Both the position numbers and the translations under genes were made by a program. The notes under the pieces are model-generated. The model did no database searches. It was not told where the DNA came from and saw only the letters and a list, made by a program, of their open reading frames with translations. Below, piece after piece: positions 24,567-33,465 of a stretch of DNA of 64,000 nt (position 1 is the first letter of the stretch; the number at the start of each line of letters is the position of its first letter). Origin of the DNA: HGM12587 sp045128635 (GTDB taxonomy: Bacteria > Bacillota > Clostridia > Lachnospirales > Lachnospiraceae); NCBI GenBank assembly GCA_045128635.1, contig JBGVRS010000193.1, forward strand, positions 1-64,000. Direction: 5' to 3'.

Positions 24567-25352
24567 CTATCTTAAATACTGCTTCATGGTTTTAAGTGCA
24601 TGTTTCTCAAGTCTGCTTACCTGCGCCTGAGAGATTCCTATCTCGTCTGCCACTTCCATCTGGGTCTTTCCCTCATAAAATCTTAGATCAATGATATGCT
24701 GCTCTCTTGGCGCAAGTCTCTTCATTGCCTCCTGCAAAGAAATTTCTTCCACCCAGTTTTCTTCCTTGTTTTTCTTATCGCTGATCTGATCCATTACATA
24801 GAGCGTATCTCCCCCTTCCGTATAGACCGGCTCATAGAGACTTACCGGACTTTGAATGGCATCCATGGCAAGCACCACCTCTTCTTCCGGCACCGAGATC
24901 ATCTCTGAAATTTCGGCAACTGTCGGCTCCTTGGAATATTTTTTCATATAATCTTCTTTTGCGTAAATTGCTTTATATGCAATATCCCTAAGCGACCTGC
25001 TGACACGAATGGAATTGGAATTATCTCTTAAATATCTGCGAAGCTCCCCCGCTACCATTGGAACTGCATAAGTAGAGAATTTTACCATCATTTCCGGTTT
25101 AAAGTTATCAATCGCTTTAATCAGTCCAATGCATCCAATCTGAAACAGATCATCCGGACACTCATTGCTGTTTGAAAAACGTTTGATCACACTAAGTACA
25201 AGCCTTAAATTGCCCTGGATATATTTTTCCCTTGCTTCCATATCCCCGGCTTTGATTCTCTTAAAAAGTTCTTCCTTCTCTTCCTCTTTCAGTATCGGCA
25301 ATTTGGAGGTATTGACCCCGCAAATTTCAACTTTCCCTTGAACCATTTTCAC
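24567..25352 (-). CDS. sigG: Forespore sigma factor SigG
   Basis: The 261-residue protein has the SigG N terminus (KVEICGVNTSKLP), region 2 (NLRLVLSVIKRFSNSNECPDDLFQIGCIGLIKAIDNF), the PMVAGELRRYLRDN segment, region 3 and region 4 (ISQAQVSRLEKHALKTMKQYL). SigG directs late forespore transcription. The gene normally follows sigE; here it follows the 3' part of the split sigE with a 97-base gap, which should contain its own forespore promoter. A second ATG two codons in could be the start. Confidence 0.96.
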   Translation of the reverse strand: MKMVQGKVEICGVNTSKLPILKEEEKEELFKRIKAGDMEAREKYIQGNLRLVLSVIKRFSNSNECPDDLFQIGCIGLIKAIDNFKPEMMVKFSTYAVPMVAGELRRYLRDNSNSIRVSRSLRDIAYKAIYAKEDYMKKYSKEPTVAEISEMISVPEEEVVLAMDAIQSPVSLYEPVYTEGGDTLYVMDQISDKKNKEENWVEEISLQEAMKRLAPREQHIIDLRFYEGKTQMEVADEIGISQAQVSRLEKHALKTMKQYLR

Positions 25353-25449
25353 GCTCTCCTTAAAGTTTCTTCACTCCTAAGAAAAGCATTCCCCGGCTCA
25401 TAACGGTTTATTCTAAAATCGTCCGACGAAATGTTCCAAATTCATCCAC

Positions 25450-25816
25450 CTATTCGTATTTTACAATCTCTTTTTTCAATCTTTTAATAATCTTTTTCTC
25501 AAGTCTTGAAATGTACGACTGGGAAATTCCCAGTAAATCCGCCACTTCCTTCTGGGTCATCTCTTCCCCATAAGGATTTTTCAGTCCAAAACGCAATTCG
25601 ACAATTGTTCTCTCTCTCTGAGATAATTTCTCAATTGCTTTATTAAGAAGCTTACGCTCCATTTCATTTTCAATATCTTTATAGATGACATCCTCATCTG
25701 TCCCCAAAATATCCGAAAGAAGCAGTTCATTCCCATCCCAATCCACATTCAAAGGTTCATCAATCGACACCTCCATGCGGGTCTTGGAATTTCTTCTTAG
25801 ATACATTAGAATTTCG
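25450..25816 (-). CDS. sigE: sigE, 3' part (interrupted gene)
   Basis: These 367 bases encode the C-terminal half of SigE in the frame beginning GAA ATT CTA ATG: EILMYLRRNSKTRMEVSIDE (end of region 2.4), DWDGNELLLSDILGTD, and region 4 (ERTIVELRFGL, EVADLLGISQSYISRLEKKI). Upstream of 25817 the sequence belongs to the mobile element and lacks a start with a ribosome site, so this half cannot be made alone as a sigma factor. Joined to 44293-44666 it gives exactly 741 bases, 247 codons including stop, the usual SigE length. The recombinase gene overlaps its first 57 bases in another frame. Confidence 0.96.
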
Positions 25817-27643
25817 TTTGCTATCCTCCCCCCAATGCGTTTTTGATGCACTGAGGGGATTAGTTTTTCCCAGGCGGTCATCCTCCATATCGTCATCTTC
25901 ATAATCTACATCGGAGAAGTCTACCAATTCCTCAGTTTCATCATCATCCTCAGTATTGTCAGAGAGGGCGGCAGCAATTTCCGGATACTCGATTTCATCA
26001 TCCCTGACACCAAACAGAATGACATGGGCATTGACGCCATCCCAAACCACCTTACGCACGATGGTGCGAATGGCAGCACGTTTCTGTTCAACAGTCATTT
26101 CGTCGATGCCGTCCTTGAAGATGGTCAGCAACTGACTCAACAGATCAAACTCAACATCACTAAGAGCGTGCTGCGAAGTCAGACCTTCCAGTTCTTGAAT
26201 ACGCTGTTCAAGAGACTGGTATTCTCCATTCAACTGTTCAATTCGTTTGGTTACATGAGCTATGGCAGGGCTGTCTCCCATATCTACAAGGGAGTCTACC
26301 AGAGAATTGATTTTCTTCTCTATATCTACCTTTTCTTTTCGCATATCATCAAGTCGCTGTTCGTAATCCATGCGATTGCCGGTATAGAATCTGCGGCTCT
26401 GTTCCAGCTGTGCAACGAAAGTATCCTTATCCTCTGCAAGCATTTTGATCTGCTCTACTACAGCCATATCCAACGTGTTGCCATTGGCATTTTTGCTGTT
26501 GCACACAGAGCGCTGACTGCGTTCCTTCATCTTGCAGACATAGGTGTAAATAACCTTGTCATCTGCAGTTTTGCGTTTGCTCATTTTTGGATACATACGC
26601 TCACCGCAGCTACAGAATAGTAATCCGGTCAAAAGCGCTTCATTACTGCGTGGCTTTCTGAAAGACTTGGATTTATTACGTTCCAGAGACTCTTGAATCT
26701 GCACCCATACTTTGCCCGGAATCAGACCCTGATGCTTGCCAACAGATACAATCCATTCGCTTGCAGGCAGATACTTTGTGGCTCTGCCTTTTTCCTGATC
26801 GGTACGGTTGTAAGCCATAATACCATGCTTGTTGTCAAAAGCATCTTTCTCTGAGAACAAGTCTGTGTCGTTCTGAATGAAAAAATAATAAGCATTTTCA
26901 TCCGCAATCATATAAACCGGATTCTGCAAAATCGCTTTGATGGAAAAACGGGTAAAGTAATTATTATTCTTTGTCTTGATACCTTGTTTAATCAAAGCTG
27001 CTTCGGTCAATGTCAGAGAGTCCGTTTCTATATATAAATCATAAATCATTCTGACAATATCAGCTTCTTCAGGAATCAGCTTTAGCTTACAGGCTTTCTT
27101 TGATTTACCATCAATCGTTACACTCTTGACTGCTTCGGAAGCATAGCCGGTAGGCGTTGTACCACCAAGCCAACGACCTGTCTTTGCCAGTTCGTGCATA
27201 TTGTCACGGATACGCTCTGCAATGGTTTCACGCTCCAACTGAGAAAAAACAGATGCGATATACATCATGGCTCGTCCCATAGGAGTGCTTGTATCGAACT
27301 GCTCTTTAATAGAAACAAAAGAAATATCCAGACGAGCCAGTTCCTCAATCAGACTGGCAAAGTCGCTGATATTACGGCTGATACGGTCAAGACGATAAAC
27401 GATGATCGCCTTAAACTTTCGTTTTTTGGCAGCATCCATCATTTTCTTGAAGTCCGGACGATTCAGATTACCACCAGAAAAGCCCTCATCTTCATATACA
27501 ACAACTTTATCTACAGCTGCATCGCCAAAATGTACACGAACATATTCTTTGCATAGTTCTACCTGATTGCCGATACTTTCACCTTTTCCGGTAAATTTAG
27601 ACTTACGGGAATAGATAGCTATGATGTCTTCATTTTTCCGCAT
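25760..27643 (-). CDS. Large serine recombinase of the sigE element
   Basis: The 627-residue protein has an N-terminal resolvase domain with the nucleophile serine in IAIYSRKSKF (Ser12), the LDRISRN motif (about 99) and the long helix SQLERETIAERIRDN. It is followed by a recombinase domain, a zinc ribbon-like region (LFCSCGERMYPKMS and VCNSKN) and a coiled coil. It should excise and integrate the element in one step at short cores, like SpoIVCA of skin. Its 3' end crosses the attachment core: the last 19 codons lie in sigE sequence. In the excised circle the frame would continue into the XRE gene at 44268. A sigma-A-like promoter precedes it. Confidence 0.95.
   Translation of the reverse strand: MRKNEDIIAIYSRKSKFTGKGESIGNQVELCKEYVRVHFGDAAVDKVVVYEDEGFSGGNLNRPDFKKMMDAAKKRKFKAIIVYRLDRISRNISDFASLIEELARLDISFVSIKEQFDTSTPMGRAMMYIASVFSQLERETIAERIRDNMHELAKTGRWLGGTTPTGYASEAVKSVTIDGKSKKACKLKLIPEEADIVRMIYDLYIETDSLTLTEAALIKQGIKTKNNNYFTRFSIKAILQNPVYMIADENAYYFFIQNDTDLFSEKDAFDNKHGIMAYNRTDQEKGRATKYLPASEWIVSVGKHQGLIPGKVWVQIQESLERNKSKSFRKPRSNEALLTGLLFCSCGERMYPKMSKRKTADDKVIYTYVCKMKERSQRSVCNSKNANGNTLDMAVVEQIKMLAEDKDTFVAQLEQSRRFYTGNRMDYEQRLDDMRKEKVDIEKKINSLVDSLVDMGDSPAIAHVTKRIEQLNGEYQSLEQRIQELEGLTSQHALSDVEFDLLSQLLTIFKDGIDEMTVEQKRAAIRTIVRKVVWDGVNAHVILFGVRDDEIEYPEIAAALSDNTEDDDETEELVDFSDVDYEDDDMEDDRLGKTNPLSASKTHWGEDSKRNSNVSKKKFQDPHGGVD
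25780..25860 (-). other. Attachment site at the sigE 3' junction
   Basis: On the minus strand the element arm ACGCAT, six bases, then GAGGATAGCA ends at the core AA (25818-25817), followed by the sigE codons CGAAATTCTAATG. The arm is the mirror image of the arm at the other end of the element. Confidence 0.88.
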
Positions 27644-27660
27644 TTCATATCCTCCTTATC

Positions 27661-27713
27661 TTGATATGTGATGTGTCTTGTGGTATTATAACATAGCGTA
27701 GCAATAAAGTAAA
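27661..27713. promoter_or_regulatory. Overlapping divergent promoters for recombinase and tnpV
   Basis: On the minus strand TTTACT (27713-27708) and TATAAT (27690-27685), 17 bases apart, face the recombinase. On the plus strand TTGATA (27661-27666) and TATTAT (27684-27689), also 17 apart, face tnpV. The two -10 boxes occupy the same bases, so only one polymerase can occupy the region at a time. Confidence 0.65.
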
Positions 27714-27731
27714 CAGATTGGAGGTATTTCT

Positions 27732-28103
27732 ATGAAGTCAATCTTTGAAGAAATGGGCGGAACCTATACATTGGGTGCAGACGGAATTTACTATCCGGAT
27801 CTCGCACTCCCAGAAGAAGAACCACATTACGGAAAATACGGCAGAATGCGTCTGCGTCATCTGAACGAACACCGCAAGGTGCTGTATAACACACTTTTGC
27901 TTGACGGAGAATTGGTCAAGCATCTGAATGAAGTAGATGATACCGCTAATCAAAGAATGGAACTGCTCACCCTACAAATGAAGGAACGGCAGGGCGTAAA
28001 CGAAGCATTAAAGGCTCGTGACCAGATGGCATGGGTAGGTGCTTGCAATAACATCCGTAATGCAGCAGAAGAAATTGTGTTGAGTGAATTGATTTATAGC
28101 TAA
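27732..28103 (+). CDS. TnpV-family transposon-encoded protein
   Basis: The 123-residue protein resembles the TnpV family found beside serine recombinases in Clostridia: GADGIYYPDLALPEEE at the start, YGRMRLRHLNEHRKVLYN in the middle, and a helical C-terminal half with KARDQMAWVGACNNIRNAAEE. GGAGG lies eight bases before the ATG. The function is unknown; the family is associated with element mobility. It is divergent from the recombinase with overlapping promoters. Confidence 0.8.
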   Translation: MKSIFEEMGGTYTLGADGIYYPDLALPEEEPHYGKYGRMRLRHLNEHRKVLYNTLLLDGELVKHLNEVDDTANQRMELLTLQMKERQGVNEALKARDQMAWVGACNNIRNAAEEIVLSELIYS

Positions 28104-28186
28104 CAAGAACCAAAGCCACGGCTATTGCTCTACTGAGGAGTGATGGCAGTGGCTTTCTTAATTATCTATGAACATCTCTCAACATC

Positions 28187-28240
28187 TTGACTTTTGTTGT
28201 CTAATGGTGTAGACTATAATCAAAGTCTAACCGTGTAGAC
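28187..28240 (+). promoter_or_regulatory. blaI-type promoter with two 16-bp palindromic operators
   Basis: TTGACT (28187-28192) and TAGACT (28210-28215), 17 apart, with TATAAT directly behind, are overlaid by the palindrome GTCTAATGGTGTAGAC (28199-28214). A second copy, GTCTAACCGTGTAGAC, is at 28225-28240. The GTCTA/TAGAC arms are typical of BlaI/MecI binding sites, so the operon is probably autorepressed. Confidence 0.75.
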
Positions 28241-28255
28241 AAGGAGGTTATGTAT

Positions 28256-28627
28256 ATGGAAATTCCGAAAATCCACGAAAGTGAATATCGTTTTTGTTTG
28301 ATTATGTGGGAGCATGAGCCGGTTACTGCTGTCGAGCTTGTAAAGCTGTGCCAAGAGCAACTTGGATGGAAAAGAACTACGACCTATACCGTTATCAAGC
28401 GCCTTGGTGAACGTGGTGTACTGAATAACGACAATGGCATTGTCACTTCTCTTGTGTCCAAGGACGAAGCCCAGGCGTGTGAGATTGATGAACTGGTTGA
28501 GAAAAAATTTGAAGGTTCTCTGCCTGCCTTTATCGCAGCTTTTACAAAGCATCAGGATATGTCCGAGGATGAACTCGACGAAGTACAGCGTATGATCGAC
28601 CGCATCAGGAAAGGAGGGGCACAATGA
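28256..28627 (+). CDS. BlaI/MecI/CopY-family repressor
   Basis: The protein has 123 residues from the ATG at 28256, which has AAGGAGG eight bases upstream (the ATG two codons earlier is too close). It has the penicillinase repressor winged helix: ESEYRFCLIMWEHEPVTAVE, KRTTTYTVIKRLGERGVL, and a helical dimerisation tail with DEVQRMIDRIRKGG. Such repressors are cleaved or released when a partner M56 metalloprotease senses a signal, often a beta-lactam or cell-wall stress. The partner gene starts within its last codons (ATGA overlap). Confidence 0.9.
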   Translation: MEIPKIHESEYRFCLIMWEHEPVTAVELVKLCQEQLGWKRTTTYTVIKRLGERGVLNNDNGIVTSLVSKDEAQACEIDELVEKKFEGSLPAFIAAFTKHQDMSEDELDEVQRMIDRIRKGGAQ

Positions 28628-30963
28628 ACGAACTCTTTTTAAAAATCATCAACATGAGCATTTCGGCAAGCTGGCTCGTTTTGGCCGTGCTGATTCTCAG
28701 AATTTTGTTAAAGAAGGCTCCAAAATGGGTTAGTGTTTTGCTTTGGGGCATTGTAGCTATCAAGTTGATTTGTCCGTTTACGATTGAAAGCTCTGTTTCA
28801 CTAATTCCTGATTCTGTTGGAAGTGGCAAACTAATTTCAGAGTGGGCAGATAACTACATTGATGATATTGACATTTATCATCCCGATTCAATTTATTATG
28901 ATGCAGCAATTGGGGCTGGCAGAGAGCCTATCTCTGATGGAGAAGGCGGCTACTATGTTGTGACAAAGCACGATCAGTTGGGAGAACCGGCAACCATTGA
29001 AAATACCGTTATACCTGTTCTGTCCATTGTATGGGTTGCAGGCATAATTCTCTTGGCTTTATATACAGCCATTAGTTATTGGCGTCTGCGCAGCAAAGTT
29101 GATACTGCCGTTCGCTACAAGGACAACATTTACCAGAGTGAGAATGTAAGCTCTCCATTTGTGTTTGGCATCATTAAGCCATTAATCTATCTCCCATTCA
29201 ACATGAATGGTCAGGATCTGGAACACGTTGTTGCCCATGAGCAGGCGCACATTCGTCGTAAAGACCATTGGTGGAAGCCCCTTGGTTTCCTCTTACTGAC
29301 GATCCATTGGTTCAATCCTCTGATGTGGCTGGCGTATGTTCTGCTGTGTCGTGACATCGAGCTTGCCTGTGATGAAAAAGTCATTAAGGAATTTAGCAAC
29401 GAGCAGAGAGCCGACTACACTCAGGCACTTGTGACTTGTAGCGTAAACCGTCGTATGATTGCAGCTTGTCCTCTTGCCTTTGGTGAGGTAGGTGTAAAGG
29501 AGCGTGTGAAGTCTGTGATGAACTATAAGAAACCTGCGTTCTGGATTGTTGTCCTGGCTGTCATTTTCTGTTTGGGCGTTGCAGTCTGCTTCTTAACCAA
29601 TCCGAAACAAGACAGCTATATGCTGAGAATCGTCATTCCGGCGGGAAGCCAAGAAGAATTCGTATATTCAGATGAAGAAGTCAGCACAATCAAGAACTCA
29701 ATCAAAATATGGTCTGGTGATGGATTGGGTGATACCGAAGTTCTCTTGTCCCCCGTCAACAAAACAACGGAAACTGGATATACAGCAACTTATCTTACAC
29801 ATGGAATGCCCGTGGAATTTGATGCTAAAAGAGATACATGGTTCAAAGTGGGCGTAAATATGCAGAACCCAACCAATGAGGATGTTATTGTTTATGTCGA
29901 AGTGGAAAATGTAGAGGTTCGCATATCAGAAGAAAGCATTCCCGATAGTGTTACTTTTGAAGCAGAAATCCTTGAAATCCACGAGGGATATTTCCTCGTG
30001 GAACCAGTTGTCGGAAGTTGGGAACTGAATAGTGCCGATAAAATAGAGATTCCTATGAAGAATATGAGTCCTTCACCAGAACCGGTAGTTGGTGATATTC
30101 TGAAAATTGAGTATGATGGTCAGCTTCAGGAAACCTATCCTGCAAAGATAAGTAATCCGTATAGTATCAGCGTTGTTGAGGAAGCCGAAACATGGGCCTT
30201 AATCCCTATGGTTATGGTTAATGGAACTTTGTATCTTGATACTGGATATGAAAGCACAATAGAAGCAAGATGTGGCGTGATGGATGGGGAAATTACATCC
30301 CAAGTTCACGGAAGTCAAAGGCCTACCATTGACAATCAATCCAATTTTGGTTCGGGATATGGTTATCAATACGGAGCAACTGAGGGAACTATCGAAATTT
30401 ATATGGACGGAGAATGGAGAATTTTTGCTACTGAAGAAGTTCGACAAGAAATTCAATTTCCAACAAACGAAGAAACCATTACTTACAACGGAAAAGAATA
30501 TAAAAAATCCGAATTATGTGATGCAACATTGCAATGGTTAGAATTAACAGAACAAGAAAGAATGTTATCTTCTTACTTTCCACCAGAATTTATGATTTTT
30601 GAAGAAACATGGGGCATTGAATTAAGAGTAGAAAATGTTACCCCAACGGGTGCAACAATCAAATGTACTCAATCTGGTGGAGAACCAACCGGAGAATTAC
30701 AAACAGGAGGTTGGTATATTTTAGAAACATGGACGCAAGAACAAGGCTGGATCGAAGCTCCATGCTTTGCTGAAGTAGGATGGACCCAGGAGGCATGGAT
30801 GATTCCAATGAATGATACTTGTGAGTGGGAAGTAAATTGGGAATGGTTATATGGAACACTTTCTGAAGGTAAATACCGAATTGGTAAAGATATTACGGAT
30901 TTCAGAGGTACCGGCGATTATGACAACGCAATTTACTATGCAGAATTCGAAATAACAAAATAA
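28624..30963 (+). CDS. BlaR1-like M56 membrane metallopeptidase with long extracellular region
   Basis: The 779-residue protein has an N-terminal membrane domain with about four segments, the zinc motif HEQAH (about 205) and the downstream glutamate helix IELACDEKVI of M56 peptidases. It continues after a membrane segment (AFWIVVLAVIFCLGVAVCFL, about 315) into a region of roughly 440 residues outside the membrane. Instead of a penicillin-binding sensor this region appears to have beta-sandwich modules, the last rich in Trp and Glu (GGWYILETWTQEQGWIEAP). It presumably inactivates the BlaI-like repressor upon an unknown external signal. No resistance gene is adjacent; the regulated target is unclear. 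Confidence 0.85.
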   Translation: MNELFLKIINMSISASWLVLAVLILRILLKKAPKWVSVLLWGIVAIKLICPFTIESSVSLIPDSVGSGKLISEWADNYIDDIDIYHPDSIYYDAAIGAGREPISDGEGGYYVVTKHDQLGEPATIENTVIPVLSIVWVAGIILLALYTAISYWRLRSKVDTAVRYKDNIYQSENVSSPFVFGIIKPLIYLPFNMNGQDLEHVVAHEQAHIRRKDHWWKPLGFLLLTIHWFNPLMWLAYVLLCRDIELACDEKVIKEFSNEQRADYTQALVTCSVNRRMIAACPLAFGEVGVKERVKSVMNYKKPAFWIVVLAVIFCLGVAVCFLTNPKQDSYMLRIVIPAGSQEEFVYSDEEVSTIKNSIKIWSGDGLGDTEVLLSPVNKTTETGYTATYLTHGMPVEFDAKRDTWFKVGVNMQNPTNEDVIVYVEVENVEVRISEESIPDSVTFEAEILEIHEGYFLVEPVVGSWELNSADKIEIPMKNMSPSPEPVVGDILKIEYDGQLQETYPAKISNPYSISVVEEAETWALIPMVMVNGTLYLDTGYESTIEARCGVMDGEITSQVHGSQRPTIDNQSNFGSGYGYQYGATEGTIEIYMDGEWRIFATEEVRQEIQFPTNEETITYNGKEYKKSELCDATLQWLELTEQERMLSSYFPPEFMIFEETWGIELRVENVTPTGATIKCTQSGGEPTGELQTGGWYILETWTQEQGWIEAPCFAEVGWTQEAWMIPMNDTCEWEVNWEWLYGTLSEGKYRIGKDITDFRGTGDYDNAIYYAEFEITK

Positions 30964-30972
30964 CAACACAAT

Positions 30973-31014
30973 TGGAAAGGCTACCCAGTCAAAAAAGATT
31001 GGATAGCCTTTCTT
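30973..31014 (+). terminator. Terminator of the blaI-blaR1-like operon
   Basis: GGAAAGGCTACCCA pairs with TGGATAGCCTTTC (one mismatch region) around an A-rich loop and is followed by TTTAT. Confidence 0.8.
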
Positions 31015-31042
31015 TATATGAAACACCTAAAATGAAAATTTT

Positions 31043-32746
31043 TTATCGCTCGTATTCTTTTTTCTTTGGTTTCTTTTGCTGCTGCGTTTCCTGTTTTGAT
31101 GTTTTCAACTGATCACTAATAGAACGCTTTTTCTTAATTATCGGCTTTTCTTGCAACTCAGCATCAATCTGTCGGTTGGCTTCATCGAAATTTTCAGAGC
31201 GATATTTGTCTTTATAGACTGCATACAGTTTCTGAATCAGCCCCACTTTACCATCCGAACGAATCGCTTCACGCTCTGCCATAACCGCATCCTGGTTCTT
31301 TGGAACAATACCATTTCGGATCTCAAGAAACTTCTGCTTATCGCTTTCTTTCTGCTCAGACAGAGTAATGTGCTGCTGTTCCAGTTTTCCAAGGAAAGTA
31401 TCCATCTCTTTTACTTTCTTGTCCTGAGATGCAATCCCATTATCCTGACAATTCAATCGGGACAGCAACTGTGCTTTCTGGAATCTCAGTTCTTCAATAT
31501 CCTCAGTCAACGTAGCTATCTGTTCTCCCAGTCTGCTTGCACGGATGAAGTGAATACCGCAGTTTTTCTGTTCTGCAATCAGTTCTTTTTTCTCAGCGGT
31601 TTTAGCTTTGATTTCTGCTTTTACATTTTTGTATTCAGTCAGCATATCAGCCAAAAGACTTTTCTGAAAAGATACCGCTTCCTGCTGAGAAGTATTAACG
31701 ATCAACTGATACTGAATCAGAACCATGTGATCACGTAGACTTTCCAATGCCGAAGCGATGGCTGGAATGTTCTCTTTGACTACTTTCATCAGTTTCTGCA
31801 CCTGTTTTTTCAGTTCATGCAGGAGCTTATTGTCTGCCCTGATCTGACGGTTCAACTCACAGCGGTCAGACACAATTCCCCTGGCTTCCAGTTTTCTTGC
31901 GTGGTATCCTTCGTGTACCGTAGGCTGTTCAGTTAGCCCTCTGGCGACATGACTGCGACAATCCACACGATCAGCAATACCATGACGTTCCTGTTCTTCA
32001 TTGATAATCATTTCCCAACTCTTACGCCACGCAAATATCTGTTCTTCGCTGTTCCAAAGCTCTGTAAGAGGGTTTTGTCTCCCATAGCGGGTACTTTTCG
32101 GTGCTTTTGATGTTCTGATACATCCCTCAATTTTCTCTGCTTCAGACGGGGTTAAATATTCCTTTTTCTCCCCGAACTGATACAAATATTGTTTCTCCCA
32201 GCCTCGTGTCTTGGCAGTCTTAAATTCATCAGCGGTAAAGCCACGTTCTTCCTCTCCACGCTTGCAAAGATATTCTTTCTGTGTCTTTGCCTGCCACTTC
32301 CCATGTTCATCCAAAGGACGAACAGTAAAAAGGATATGACTGTGGGGATTATGCCCCGGAGGGTACGGGTCATGGATATTCACATCGGCACACATTCCAA
32401 GATCAACACCTTGCTCACGAACAAAACGCTCCAACATATTTTTCCAATCATCCAAGGACAGTTCCGATGGCAAGGCAACTACAAGTTCTCTCGCCAGTCG
32501 GCTGTCCTTTGTTTTTTCTACGGATTCAACAGCTTCCCAAAGTAGCTGTCTGTCTTTCCATTCTTCCGGTGCATACTGTGGAAGAAAGACTTCGCTATAC
32601 AGGCATCCTTGTTTTCTGGTGTAGTCATGGGTAAGCCCGTCATAATCATTGTAAAGTCGTGAGCAGGATGCATAAGCAGCGGCTGCTATGACAGAACGGC
32701 CTGCGCCACGGCTCACAACTTTTGCTTCCAAATGGAAATAGTTCAC
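31043..32746 (-). CDS. MobA/MobL-family relaxase (MobQ type)
   Basis: Started at the GTG at 32746 (AGGAGG five bases upstream) the protein has 567 residues. The relaxase domain occupies about 1-230: NYFHLEAKVVSRGAGRSVIA, AAYASCSRLYNDYDGLTHDY with the candidate catalytic tyrosine, and the metal-binding histidine motif HNPHSHILFTVRPLDE. The C-terminal half is a long coiled coil, possibly a primase-like or DNA-tracking region. It should nick the oriT at about 33062-33073 and pilot transfer by a helper conjugation system, since no type IV secretion genes are present. Confidence 0.9.
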   Translation of the reverse strand: MNYFHLEAKVVSRGAGRSVIAAAAYASCSRLYNDYDGLTHDYTRKQGCLYSEVFLPQYAPEEWKDRQLLWEAVESVEKTKDSRLARELVVALPSELSLDDWKNMLERFVREQGVDLGMCADVNIHDPYPPGHNPHSHILFTVRPLDEHGKWQAKTQKEYLCKRGEEERGFTADEFKTAKTRGWEKQYLYQFGEKKEYLTPSEAEKIEGCIRTSKAPKSTRYGRQNPLTELWNSEEQIFAWRKSWEMIINEEQERHGIADRVDCRSHVARGLTEQPTVHEGYHARKLEARGIVSDRCELNRQIRADNKLLHELKKQVQKLMKVVKENIPAIASALESLRDHMVLIQYQLIVNTSQQEAVSFQKSLLADMLTEYKNVKAEIKAKTAEKKELIAEQKNCGIHFIRASRLGEQIATLTEDIEELRFQKAQLLSRLNCQDNGIASQDKKVKEMDTFLGKLEQQHITLSEQKESDKQKFLEIRNGIVPKNQDAVMAEREAIRSDGKVGLIQKLYAVYKDKYRSENFDEANRQIDAELQEKPIIKKKRSISDQLKTSKQETQQQKKPKKKEYER

Positions 32747-33130
32747 TGGTTTCCTCCTTCCTGTGCCGCAGCACAATTTTTGTTTCTTTTTTGAAAAAGA
32801 AAATAGGTGCGGTGAATGCTGCACCTATCTCTGCGATAAAACTGCCAGTGGCAGATTTTCGCAGGCAGTTGGCGCAAGGTGGGGTACAATTTGTACCCCT
32901 GCTTACAACCGCTGATGCGTTTGTACTTGCGGAAACTGCGTGGACAATGACAGTAATTTGAAAAAGTGTGGCATTGTACATAAGGCTCCATGGGAGCCGC
33001 AAAGCCTCGCAGAGCGCACGCCCCCTAAGGGGATACCACCGCCCATTTTATGGGTGGTGAGTAAGTGCGCCCTTCGGGATAGCAGCAAAGCTGCCAAGGC
33101 TTATGCTTTCAATCGTTCTTCCGTATTTAA
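32747..33130. other. oriT-containing non-coding region
   Basis: This 384-base interval between the relaxase and DUF3847 genes is GC-richer than its neighbours and full of short inverted repeats (for example CCCCCTAAGGGG at about 33021-33032). It contains the putative nic region described separately. No convincing protein-coding frame was found. Confidence 0.6.
33036..33073 (+). other. Putative oriT nic region (MobQ/RSF1010-like)
   Basis: An imperfect inverted repeat, CCACCGCCCA / TGGGTGGTG (33036-33059), is followed by TAAGTGCGCCCT (33062-33073), the conserved nic-site sequence of IncQ/MobQ plasmids. The relaxase of the matching family is encoded about 300 bases away. Confidence 0.85.
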
Positions 33131-33337
33131 TCATCTTTTCAGTTCCATCTTTACATCGTCAAGCTCCATCGTCTGCACTTCAGGAAAAACGCTTTCCAAC
33201 ACGGCTCCCATCTGGATCAAGCGTCTGGTTCTTGCCTTTCGCTCTTTCTGACGGTTGCGGGCTTCGATCGCTTCCATTCTGTGCTGTGCCTGCAATAATT
33301 TCTTTTCATCTTCAGTCATAGGTCTGTTATTTGCCAT
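33131..33337 (-). CDS. DUF3847-type small mobilisation-associated protein
   Basis: The start at 33337 (AAAGGAGATTTT before ATG) gives 68 residues: MANNRPMTEDEKKLLQAQHR followed by a basic helical stretch RNRQKERKARTRRLIQ and an acidic end. It resembles the DUF3847 proteins that accompany MobL relaxases on clostridial plasmids and mobilizable elements. A role as a DNA-binding accessory of the relaxosome is plausible but unproven. Confidence 0.75.
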   Translation of the reverse strand: MANNRPMTEDEKKLLQAQHRMEAIEARNRQKERKARTRRLIQMGAVLESVFPEVQTMELDDVKMELKR

Positions 33338-33465
33338 AAAATCTCCTTTCTGGTATCGGGGTGGTACTGTAATACGGTGTAGATGGTGCAGATACAATTC
33401 GCTTTGCAATCTTTAGGCTTTCTGTATACTGACAGGCGAATTGTTCAGCACCATCGGCTATGAAA

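Noticed and set aside
25450..25816. Alternative reading of the split sigma gene as sigK (classic skin)
   Set aside because: spoIIGA directly upstream, sigG directly downstream, and the SigE pro-sequence (YIGGSEVLPPPL) identify it as sigE.
26024..26620. Plus-strand open frame of 198 codons opposite the recombinase gene
   Set aside because: It is the complement of the recombinase coding sequence, with no start signal and no recognisable protein pattern.
28250..28255. Earlier ATG for the BlaI-like gene
   Set aside because: Only two bases separate it from the AAGGAGG site; the ATG at 28256 has normal spacing.
31151..31738. Plus-strand frame of 195 codons opposite the relaxase
   Set aside because: It mirrors the coiled-coil part of the relaxase gene; composition is atypical and no ribosome site is present.
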